A DNA stretch of 5,859 nucleotides from Deltaproteobacteria bacterium (GTDB taxonomy: Bacteria > Desulfobacterota > Binatia > UBA9968): contig JACPDC010000165.1 of the NCBI GenBank assembly GCA_016184235.1, forward strand, positions 1-5,859, given 5' to 3'. The notes under the pieces are model-generated. The model was not told the origin of the DNA and ran no database searches. It saw nothing but the letters and a program-made list of their open reading frames with translations. Position numbers and translations under genes: made by a program. The stretch's first letter is position 1. Every line of letters starts with the position of its first letter. This document shows, piece after piece, positions 1 to 5,801 of this stretch.

Positions 1-886
1 CTTCACTTCGCCCTATGTGATCGGCCGCGACCCGGAAACCGGGGTGACCAACATGGGGACCTACCGGATGCAGCTCAAGGGCAAGCGCAAGACCGGCATC
101 TATTTCGGCAACAACCTGCAGGACTTGAGGCGCATCATCGATAAAAACGAAAAGAAGGGGCGCCCCACGCCCGTGGCCGTCGTGCTCGGGACCGATCCGG
201 TCATCGGACTTACCTCGGTCTCCAAAGTGCCCTTCGGCCTCGATGAGCTGGCGGTGGCCGGCGGGCTGCGCGGCGCTGCGGTCGAGGTGGTCCGCTGCAA
301 AGGCTCGGACCTCGCGGTTCCCGCGACCGCAGAGATCGTCCTCGAGGGGGAGATCCCCGCGGGCGTGCGCGAGGAGGAGGGGCCGTTCGGCGAATATCCG
401 GGCTACATGAGCCAGGGGGGACCCTCGTTCGTCTTCGAGGTCAAGCGCATGACCACCCGGAGGCCTTCGTGAGCCAGATGCCGCCGAGCGAGTCGAGCTG
501 CATCCGGGGCTTCGGCTTCGAGGTGCCGATCTACAAGAAGCTCAAATATGATCTCGGCCTGCCGATCGCGGACCTCCACCTCAAGACCGCGGGCGGCAGC
601 ACCGCCTATCTGGTGATGTCGATGAAGAAGGAGCATGAGGGGCAGCCCAAGCAGGCGATCTGGGGCGCCTGGGCCGTGCTGCCGCGCTTCGCCAAGTTCA
701 CCGTCGTGGTGGACGACGACATCGACGTGCGCGACTCCTTCGCCGTGGATTGGGCGATGAGCTTCCGGGTCCAGCCGGCGCGGGATATCTTCATCGAGCC
801 CAACACCCTGAGCGTCCCCCTCGACCCTTCGGCTCATCGAGGTGGAAAGGCGCTGGAAAGAGTACGGGCTGGACCGGATCTCCTGA
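1..886 (+). pseudogene. UbiD-family decarboxylase, 5'-truncated by the window and broken by two frame changes
   Basis: UbiD enzymes are prenylated-FMN-dependent (de)carboxylases of aromatic or alpha,beta-unsaturated acids. The gene enters the window already open (frame of position 2), so its N-terminal part lies outside. Visible family marks are NMGTYR (the N-x4-R of the prFMN/metal site), DELAVAGG (metal-ligand Glu region), EGPFGE (catalytic E-x4-E) and, later, PPSESS and VVVDDDIDV. Up to about 445 the protein reads in the frame of position 17 and ends early at the TGA at 470-472. The continuation EAFVSQMPPSESS reads in the frame of position 469, and the expected HRxDPIY-type stretch between them is missing (about 16 nt by comparison with the family). 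After LDPSA (about 834) the frame-469 reading becomes unlike the family, while the frame of 833 gives LIEVERRWKEYGLDRIS and stops at TGA 884-886, as a UbiD C-terminus would. A further, roughly 30-residue, piece is probably lost there. The frame-469 reading itself runs to TAA 904-906. A decaying gene or deletion-type assembly errors are both possible. Family assignment is firm; the broken state is well supported. Confidence 0.8.
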
Positions 887-902
887 TCCTTCGCGCGCCG
901 GA

Positions 903-1451
903 TTAAATTTTCAGCTCTTCGGGGGGGGTCACCGAGAACACGTCGAAGGCATTGAGGGTGCAGGCGAGCATGGCGTAGTAGCCTATCGTCGCGGTCAGCT
1001 CCACCACTCCTCTCTCCCCCAGCCGGGAATAAAGCGCTTGGAAAGTCGCCTCGCTCAGTCGATGGGAGCGCAGCAGCTCCCGCGCGCAGCTTACGATTTG
1101 AGCCTCTTCGAAAGAGAACTTCTCCGCCCCTTGGCGCTGGTGGATCGCCCGTATGGTTTCCATGGAAATGCCCGTCTTCTGCGCGTGCGCCACATGGGCC
1201 GCCCATTCGTGCTTGCAGTTGAGCTCGCGCGCTGTGGCCAGGGCCGCGAGCTCCAAGATTTTCGGCTCCAGCTTCGATTCAAAGCGGATGTAACTCCCCA
1301 GGTGCGCGGTGCGCCCGGCGATCTCAGGGCTGTGCAGCAGGGCGGCAAAAGGGCCGCGCACAAAGCCCCGGCTCTGCGCTATGGCGTCGTAGATTGCGTG
1401 GTGCTCGGGCGGCAGGCTCTCTTTCTTGTCGATCAGAGGTATGCGGGCCAT
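903..1451 (-). CDS. Carboxymuconolactone decarboxylase / AhpD-like family protein
   Basis: This is a 182-residue, probably cytoplasmic, all-helical protein of the CMD/AhpD superfamily. The core lies at residues about 64-103 (ILELAALATARELNC, then EWAAHVAHAQKTG). Counting against AhpD (Glu118, Cys130, Cys133, His137), the equivalents are E67, C79, E82 and H86. The CxxC peroxidase pair is therefore CxxE, which argues against a disulfide-cycling hydroperoxidase and suits a decarboxylase-like or uncharacterised member. A conserved-looking tail, GYYAMLACTLNAFDVF, follows at about 157-172. The start chosen is ATG at 1451, because AAAGGAG (plus-strand 1457-1463) sits 5 nt upstream; an in-frame ATG at 1493 would lie inside the preceding gene. 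The gene begins 10 nt after the solute-binding protein's stop, and its ribosome binding site overlaps that stop, so the two are probably translationally coupled. It converges on the broken UbiD gene. Substrate unknown. Family confident, function not. Confidence 0.8.
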   Translation of the reverse strand: MARIPLIDKKESLPPEHHAIYDAIAQSRGFVRGPFAALLHSPEIAGRTAHLGSYIRFESKLEPKILELAALATARELNCKHEWAAHVAHAQKTGISMETIRAIHQRQGAEKFSFEEAQIVSCARELLRSHRLSEATFQALYSRLGERGVVELTATIGYYAMLACTLNAFDVFSVTPPEELKI

Positions 1452-1461
1452 GGCTGCTCCT

Positions 1462-2415
1462 TTACCGGCCGAAGAAGATCTGGCGGAAATCACTCTGGAG
1501 CTTCTTAAGCTGCTCCACGGTCGGGTTGTCCATAAAGACCAGGTTGGCGGCGACTTTTTCCGCCTCTTGGATCGCCGGGTAGATGCCCGGGGCGAGAACG
1601 AACTCCCCGGCCCCGGCGACCAGCTTTTGCCCTTCGGCCGAGCACATGTATTCGAGAAAAATTTTTCCGGCGTTCGGATTGGCCGCCTTCGCGCTAAGAC
1701 CTAAGTCGCTCGGATCGGCCAGATACTTCTCCAGCGGCGCATAGCCGATCGGCCCCTTTTGTTGAGCGACGTACTGGACGTAAGTGATCCCGAGCGGGGC
1801 CTCGCCTCTTATAATAGTCGTGGGGATCGGGGCGAAGGAGTCGACCAGATGGGGCTTTTGCTTGGCCAGGGCCTTCACGAAGTCGAGCCATCTCTCCCCC
1901 TTGAGTTTTTCCATGTTCCAAAGAAGCTGCGCCGTGCTGCTGTGCCGGGAAGGATCCGGCATGGCGAATTTACCCTGCCATTTGGCCTGGAGAAGATCGT
2001 CGAAGCTCCGCGGCGCATCTCCCGCTTTAACCAGCTCCGTGTTGTACAGGACGCCTACCGGCGTAACCCGCCAGGGAGTGACAAGAGCGTCCTTCTCTTT
2101 ATACTTCGCCGGGAAACTCTCGGAAGCGGGAGGGATGTACTTGGCGAAGACATTTTCACGCCTCAGCAAGGCAAGTCCGCCGCGCACTCCGGTCACGACG
2201 TCAAAGTTGGGCCGGCCCGCGCGCCACTCGGTCAAGGCGCGGTCTATGACCTTGGTGGCATCGGCGCGCCAGTACTCGATCTTGATGCCGTATTTGGCCT
2301 CGAAGCCCTTCTGGATGAGGCCCATGATTTTCGGCACCACGGTGCCGTAGATGACGACCTTGCCCTCTTTTTTGGCCGCCTCCGGGTTGACCCGTCGCTT
2401 TGCTGTGACAGTCAT
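1462..2415 (-). CDS. Extracellular solute-binding protein, family 1 (ABC-type), without a visible signal peptide
   Basis: This is a 317-residue type-II periplasmic-binding-fold protein of the kind annotated as an Fe3+-type or small-molecule ABC substrate-binding protein. Family features are AAKKEGKVVIYG at residues 13-24 (the usual first strand of the mature protein), FDVVTGVRGG (71-80), TPVGVLYNTELV (118-129), FDDLLQAKWQGKFAMPDP (138-155), IPTTIIRGEAPLGITYVQY (197-215), the EYMCSAEGQKLV region (255-266) and a C-terminal FMDNPTVEQLKKL with FRQIFFGR. The start at 2415 is set by AGGAGGT (plus-strand 2423-2429), 7 nt upstream. An in-frame ATG at 2490 adds 25 residues that are not hydrophobic. 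Either way no h-region or cleavage site exists. The basic start MTVTAKRR could be the n-region of a leader whose hydrophobic part is missing. It is the first gene of a two-gene operon with the CMD-like gene. No permease or ATPase gene is in view. The ligand cannot be read from sequence, and I do not claim iron. Confidence 0.85.
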   Translation of the reverse strand: MTVTAKRRVNPEAAKKEGKVVIYGTVVPKIMGLIQKGFEAKYGIKIEYWRADATKVIDRALTEWRAGRPNFDVVTGVRGGLALLRRENVFAKYIPPASESFPAKYKEKDALVTPWRVTPVGVLYNTELVKAGDAPRSFDDLLQAKWQGKFAMPDPSRHSSTAQLLWNMEKLKGERWLDFVKALAKQKPHLVDSFAPIPTTIIRGEAPLGITYVQYVAQQKGPIGYAPLEKYLADPSDLGLSAKAANPNAGKIFLEYMCSAEGQKLVAGAGEFVLAPGIYPAIQEAEKVAANLVFMDNPTVEQLKKLQSDFRQIFFGR

Positions 2416-2422
2416 AGCCTTT

Positions 2423-2429
2423 ACCTCCT
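2423..2429 (-). promoter_or_regulatory. Ribosome binding site of the solute-binding protein
   Basis: On the minus strand AGGAGGT lies 7 nt before the ATG at 2415. It is a near-perfect Shine-Dalgarno sequence and rules in favour of the short N-terminus without the 25-residue extension. Confidence 0.8.
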
Positions 2430-2452
2430 GACCGGCGGGTGTTAGCAAGCCA

Positions 2453-2482
2453 TCTATAGTAGAAAGGGGATCGACAAGGCAA
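2453..2482 (-). promoter_or_regulatory. Possible sigma70-like promoter for the binding protein-CMD operon
   Basis: On the minus strand, TTGCCT (plus 2477-2482) and TATAGA (plus 2453-2458) are separated by 18 nt, each matching 4 of 6 consensus bases. They lie about 40 nt upstream of the start codon in an AT-richer part of the divergent spacer. The position is sensible but the match is moderate, and no operator was recognised. Confidence 0.4.
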
Positions 2483-2515
2483 ACCCTCAAAACTCATATA
2501 CGAACGCGGAAAGAG

Positions 2516-2546
2516 TTGACAGGGAGTCGAATTCTTGATGAAAGAT
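2516..2546 (+). promoter_or_regulatory. Possible promoter for the UbiD-carboxyltransferase operon (good -35 only)
   Basis: A perfect TTGACA at 2516-2521 stands 56 nt before the UbiD start codon. No convincing -10 follows: TGAAAG (17-nt spacing) and AAAGAT (19-nt spacing, ending at 2546) each match only 3 of 6. The promoter may therefore be activator-dependent, or the -35 match may be chance. No regulator gene is present in the window. Confidence 0.3.
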
Positions 2547-2577
2547 GGGCGTAGCCCGCTAGGGGCGAGGAGCGGTT

Positions 2578-4041
2578 ATGAGCGATAAACAAATCGAGCC
2601 GAATTTGCGTTACAGCGATCTGCGCGAATGGATGCGCGAGGCGGAGCAGCTGGGAGAGCTGCGCACGGTCCTGGGGGCCTCCTGGCAGGAGGAGATCGGG
2701 CTCGCCGCAGACGCTGTGATCCGCTCCGACCATGGCCCGGCGGTGCTCTTCGACGAGGTGCCCGGCTGCGCCAAGGGCTTTCGGTTGCTCATCAATTGCT
2801 TCGCCGGCAAGCGGCGCTGCATGACTCTGGGTTTTCCCGACGATCTTACCAAGCAGGAGCTGAGCGAGGCCTTCTTCGAGCACTATTTAAAGAAGGAGCG
2901 GCGTATCGCGCCGCAGATCGTGGAGAGCGGCCCGGTATTCGAGAACGTGCTGACCGGCGCCGATATCGACGTCACGAAATTTCCCACGCCGGTCTGGCAC
3001 GCCGCCGACGGCGGCCGCTACATCGGCACCGGCTGCTTCACTGTGAGCATGGACCCTGACGAGCGTTGGGTCAACGTGGGGTGCTACCGCGCGATGATTC
3101 AGGATCGCAAATCCGTGAGCCTGCTCATGGTGCCGGGAAAGCACGGCCACATCCATCGGGAGAAATACTTCAGCCGCGGCGAGCGCATGCCCGTCGCCCT
3201 GGTCGTGGGCAGCGATCCGCTTTTTTTCTTCGTCGCGGGAACGGAGTTTCCCTATGGGGTCTCCGAGTTCGACATCGTCGGCGGTATGCGCGGCCGGCCG
3301 GTCGAGCTGGTGCGGGGCAAGGTGACCGGGCTGCCTTTCCCGGCCCACGCCGAGATCGTGCTCGAAGGCTATCTCGACCGCGACATGCGCAAGCACGAGG
3401 GGCCGTTCGGCGAGTGGATGGGCTACTACGCGGGAGGCTCGAGCCCCCAGCCGGTGCTCGACATCCGGGCGATCTACCACCGCAACGATCCGATCATCCT
3501 GGGCGTGCCGCCGCTCGGCGGGGGTCCGGACGAGATGGCGCGCTACCGCGCGGTGATGCGCTCGGCGATGCTCAAGCAGGAGCTCGCAGCGGCCGGGCTC
3601 CCGGACGTGCGGCAGGTCTGGTGCCACGAGGTGGGCGCTTCGCGGATGCTGCACGGCATCGCCATCAAGCAGCGCTACCCCGGCCATGCCAAGCAGGCGG
3701 GGGTGCTGGCCTCGAGCTGCGGCTCGACCGTCTACGGCTGCAAGTTCGTGATCGTGGTCGACGACGATGTCGACGTGTCGAACTTCGAGGAGCTGATGTG
3801 GGCGATGATGACCCGCTGCGATCCGGCCACTTCCATCGATATCCTGCGGCGAATGCGCACCACGCCCGCCGATCCCAGGCTTACGCCGGCGCAGCGCGCG
3901 GCCGGCGACCTCACCAACTCCCGCGCGGTGATCGACGCCACCCGCCCGTTCGAGTGGATGGATAAGTTCCCCAAGGTCAACGCCCCGAGCCCTGAGGTCG
4001 CGCGCAAGGCGCGGGAGAAATTCGGCTACCTGCTGCGTTAG
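2578..4041 (+). CDS. UbiD-family prFMN-dependent (de)carboxylase, intact
   Basis: This is a 487-residue full-length UbiD-family protein, within the usual 450-520 range, presumably cytoplasmic. UbiD enzymes use prenylated FMN, made by UbiX, to decarboxylate aromatic or alpha,beta-unsaturated acids; some run as carboxylases. Using Aspergillus niger Fdc1 numbering as known to me (N168, R173, H191, E233, E277, E282), the equivalents with constant spacing are N166 and R171 in NVGCYR, H189 in GKHGH, E230 in SEFDIVGG, and E274 and E279 in EGPFGE. All metal, cofactor and catalytic positions are thus present. The C-terminal half carries IVVVDDDVDVSNFEELMWA (about 396-414) and ATSIDILRRM, typical of the family. 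ATG 2578 is preceded by GAGGAG at 2567-2572, 5 nt away. It is the first gene of an operon, with the carboxyltransferase 31 nt downstream, and is transcribed divergently from the binding protein. It is diverged from the UbiD copy at 1-886, so this is not a recent duplication. The substrate is not deducible; no UbiX gene is in the window. Confidence 0.95.
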   Translation: MSDKQIEPNLRYSDLREWMREAEQLGELRTVLGASWQEEIGLAADAVIRSDHGPAVLFDEVPGCAKGFRLLINCFAGKRRCMTLGFPDDLTKQELSEAFFEHYLKKERRIAPQIVESGPVFENVLTGADIDVTKFPTPVWHAADGGRYIGTGCFTVSMDPDERWVNVGCYRAMIQDRKSVSLLMVPGKHGHIHREKYFSRGERMPVALVVGSDPLFFFVAGTEFPYGVSEFDIVGGMRGRPVELVRGKVTGLPFPAHAEIVLEGYLDRDMRKHEGPFGEWMGYYAGGSSPQPVLDIRAIYHRNDPIILGVPPLGGGPDEMARYRAVMRSAMLKQELAAAGLPDVRQVWCHEVGASRMLHGIAIKQRYPGHAKQAGVLASSCGSTVYGCKFVIVVDDDVDVSNFEELMWAMMTRCDPATSIDILRRMRTTPADPRLTPAQRAAGDLTNSRAVIDATRPFEWMDKFPKVNAPSPEVARKAREKFGYLLR

Positions 4042-4072
4042 CCGGTTGGAAAGATCGGAGCCAGAGGCGAGC

Positions 4073-5539
4073 GTGAGCGAGATACGCTTTGTCGACACCA
4101 CGCTGCGCGACGGCCACCAGAGCCTCTGGGCCGAGCAGATGCGGACCGGGATGATTCTCCCCATCGCCTCGCGCATCGACCAGGCGGGCTTCGAGGCGGT
4201 GGAGATCTTAAGCCCCTCGTTCTTCAAGAAATGCGTGCGCGAGCTCAAAGAGGATCCCCTGGAGCGGGTCCGGCTGGTCTCGAAAATCATCACCAGGACG
4301 CCGCTCCGGGCGATCCGGAGCCGCCACATCACCGGCCTCCACCTGACGCCGGCCGGGGTCTCCGAGCTCTGGCTTGAGCGCGCGGCCGCGAACGGCATCA
4401 ACGAGATCCGCAGCTCGGATCCCTCCAACACCCCGGCCCACTGGGAGGAAATGGTGCGCAACGCCCAGAGGGTCGGGCTCGCCACGGTGGTGAACCTGAT
4501 CTTTTCGATCTCGCCCAAGCACACTGACGAATATTACGCGGCGCGGGCCAAGGCGGCGGCTAGGCTCGACGTGGCGCGGATCTGTCTCAAGGATCCGGGC
4601 GGGCTGCTCACCCCGGAGCGCACCCGGGCGCTCGCGCCGATAGTGCTGAAGCAGGCTGGCAAGATACCGGTCGAGCTGCACACCCACTGCAACACCGGCC
4701 TCGGCCCGCTCTGCTGCCTTGAGGCGATCCAGCTCGGCATCCGGTCGGTGAACACGGCGATCCCCCCCCTGGCGCACGGCTCCTCCAACCCGTCGCTGTT
4801 CAACGTGGCGCAAAACGCCCGCGCCCTGGGCTACTCGACCGCCGTCGACGAAGAGATCCTTAAGCCGGTCTCCGACCACCTCACCTCTATTGCGAGGCGC
4901 GAGGGGCTGCCGATCGGCAGCCCCGCCGAGTACGACTCCTACCATCCGATCCATCAGGTGCCGGGCGGGATGATCTCCAATTTTCGCCACCAGCTCGCCA
5001 AGGTCGGGATGGCCGATCGGGTCGAAGAAGTCCTGGAAGAGACCGGCAGGGTGAGGGCGGAGTTCGGCTATCCGATCATGGTCACGCCCTATTCCCAGTT
5101 CGTGGGCGTGCAGGCGGCGATGAACGTGATCGTGGGCGAGCGCTATAGAGAGGTGACAGACGAGGTGATCCAGTATGCGCTGGGGTTGTGGGGGGAAGAG
5201 GAAGCCGCGTCGATAGAGCCGGATGTGCGCGATAAGATTCTCAGCCGGCCGCGGGCCGCGGAGCTCTCGAAGTGGGAGCCGTCGCGGATGCCGCTTAAGG
5301 AGCTCAAGCAAAGGCTCGGCGGGCCCGGGGTGAGCGACGACGAGCTTTTGCTGCGCTATTTTGCCGGCAAGGAAGATGTCGAGGCGATGCTTAAGGCCGG
5401 CCCTCCCAAAAGCTACTTGAGCGCGCAGCACCCGCTCGTCACGCTAGTTGGCGAGCTTACGAAGAAGAGGTCGCCCGCCCGTGTCCACATCCAAAAAGGG
5501 GATTTTTCGCTGCGGCTGGAAAGAAGAAAAGAGTCGTAG
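4073..5539 (+). CDS. Pyruvate carboxylase B / oxaloacetate decarboxylase alpha-like carboxyltransferase, no biotin domain
   Basis: This is a 488-residue carboxyltransferase-fold (HMGL-like TIM barrel) protein followed by a PYC/OADA-type conserved domain. Barrel motifs: VDTTLRDGHQS at 7-17 (D13 metal ligand, Q16), K173 in ICLKDPGG (the lysine that is carboxylated in pyruvate carboxylase) and H203/H205 in HTHCNTG (metal ligands). The C-terminal conserved domain shows HQVPGGMISNFRHQL (294-308), SQFVGVQAAMNV and GERYREVT. The transcarboxylation Thr (GxTSQP in pyruvate carboxylase) is Ser here (HGSSNP, S237), and the substrate-pocket segment after R82 is unusual. No AMKM biotinylation motif exists. 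The last 35 residues (LVGELTKKR, then VHIQKGDFSLRLERR) resemble the start of a biotin carrier protein, then stop. GTG 4073 is chosen because AGAGG at 4063-4067 lies 5 nt upstream and the protein then begins MSEIRFVDTTLRDG; an in-frame TTG at 4046 has no ribosome binding site. It lies 31 nt after UbiD, so co-transcription is likely. In OadA/PycB relatives it would need a biotin carrier from elsewhere. Function beyond fold is uncertain. Confidence 0.85.
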   Translation: MSEIRFVDTTLRDGHQSLWAEQMRTGMILPIASRIDQAGFEAVEILSPSFFKKCVRELKEDPLERVRLVSKIITRTPLRAIRSRHITGLHLTPAGVSELWLERAAANGINEIRSSDPSNTPAHWEEMVRNAQRVGLATVVNLIFSISPKHTDEYYAARAKAAARLDVARICLKDPGGLLTPERTRALAPIVLKQAGKIPVELHTHCNTGLGPLCCLEAIQLGIRSVNTAIPPLAHGSSNPSLFNVAQNARALGYSTAVDEEILKPVSDHLTSIARREGLPIGSPAEYDSYHPIHQVPGGMISNFRHQLAKVGMADRVEEVLEETGRVRAEFGYPIMVTPYSQFVGVQAAMNVIVGERYREVTDEVIQYALGLWGEEEAASIEPDVRDKILSRPRAAELSKWEPSRMPLKELKQRLGGPGVSDDELLLRYFAGKEDVEAMLKAGPPKSYLSAQHPLVTLVGELTKKRSPARVHIQKGDFSLRLERRKES

Positions 5540-5745
5540 CGGCGCTCACCGCCGAAGGCGTCTCTCGGCTCGACTGAGCTCGCCGAAGTCAAGATCGATG
5601 CAATAGCTCCCTCGGGAAACGCGCTCTCGGCTGCGGGCGAGGTAAGTCCCCGAACGAAGCTATTGCTTTGGCCGCGCGAGGTGAGCCCCCGAGCGAACTC
5701 TATTGCTTTCGGGGAGCGAGTCAGGCCCCGAGCGAATCTAGTTGT
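5540..5745. other. Non-coding spacer with clustered repeats
   Basis: No credible gene is seen on either strand between the carboxyltransferase stop and the promoter of the next gene. A long minus-strand reading frame (5413-5787) crosses it, but its residues are an artefact of the repeats (FARGLT recurs) and of the antisense of the carboxyltransferase. The spacer holds CTCTCGGCT twice (5562-5570, 5624-5632), CGCCGAAG twice (5550-5557, 5581-5588) and the repeat units listed separately. A 5-bp stem, CGGCG/CGCCG, at 5540-5554 follows the stop codon but has no T-run, so I do not call it a terminator. Confidence 0.7.
5600..5666. repeat. Inverted repeat, 9-bp perfect arms with a partial extension
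   Basis: GCAATAGCT at 5600-5608 is the exact reverse complement of AGCTATTGC at 5658-5666. The arms extend inward imperfectly: CTCGGG at 5611-5616 pairs with CCCGAA at 5649-5654 apart from one mismatch. The left arm is thus a reversed copy of the unit that repeats directly downstream. In RNA it could form a long imperfect hairpin. There is no T-run, so intrinsic termination is not indicated. Confidence 0.7.
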
Positions 5746-5747
5746 TT
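5637..5747 (+). repeat. Three degenerate tandem copies of a ~39-nt unit
   Basis: Units begin GCGAG at 5637, 5676 and 5716 and end TATTGCTTT, TATTGCTTT and TAGTTGTTT at 5669, 5709 and 5747. Each contains a C-rich core followed by GARCGAA (CCCCGAACGAA, CCCCGAGCGAA, CCCCGAGCGAA). Spacing is 39 then 40 nt from unit start to unit start. The third copy is the most diverged and runs straight into the downstream TTGACA. There are too few copies, too degenerate and without uniform spacers, for a CRISPR array. A dispersed intergenic (REP-like) repeat family is the likeliest class; I cannot name it. Confidence 0.75.
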
Positions 5748-5775
5748 GACAATTCTTAGCGGCGCTGGATATATC
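5746..5775 (+). promoter_or_regulatory. Sigma70-like promoter for the gene starting at 5817
   Basis: A perfect -35 TTGACA (5746-5751) and a TATATC -10 (5770-5775, 4 of 6) are separated by 18 nt, in a locally AT-rich patch of otherwise GC-rich DNA. It predicts transcription starting near 5782 and a leader of about 35 nt. This suggests the downstream gene has its own promoter in addition to any read-through from the UbiD operon. Confidence 0.65.
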
Positions 5776-5801
5776 GTGGAAGATCATTTAACGTTCGATG
5801 A

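Noticed and set aside
921..928. G8 run in the CMD-like gene as a phase-variation tract
   Set aside because: Slippage would change only the last few residues of the protein. A C8 run at 4762-4769 shows such runs also occur here in an intact gene.
1462..2415. Specific iron-binding role for the solute-binding protein
   Set aside because: The overall family resembles Fe3+-type binding proteins, but this broad group binds many ligands and no iron-ligand set could be identified by eye.
2547..2566. Leader hairpin or riboswitch upstream of the intact UbiD gene
   Set aside because: Only 4-bp GGGC/GCCC stems can be drawn, in two competing ways. This is expected by chance in GC-rich DNA.
4046..4072. 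Nine-codon upstream extension of the carboxyltransferase from a TTG
   Set aside because: No ribosome binding site precedes the TTG, while the GTG at 4073 has one and gives the usual family N-terminus.
2887..4524. Long minus-strand open frame (545 codons) opposite the UbiD and carboxyltransferase genes
   Set aside because: It mirrors two clearly conserved genes in high-GC DNA and its translation is rich in Arg, His and Ala without a recognisable family, so it is a shadow frame.
4208..5431. Minus-strand open frame (407 codons) opposite the carboxyltransferase
   Set aside because: A GC-driven antisense shadow of a gene with firm family motifs.
5540..5554. Intrinsic terminator after the carboxyltransferase
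   Set aside because: The stem is only 5 bp and no T-run follows it.
5637..5747. CRISPR array
   Set aside because: Only three degenerate units with no distinct uniform spacers; the similarity runs through most of each period.
5413..5787. Minus-strand 124-codon open frame over the spacer
   Set aside because: Half of it is antisense to the carboxyltransferase and the rest is the repeat cluster, giving recurring FARGLT-like strings. No domain and no convincing ribosome binding site were seen.
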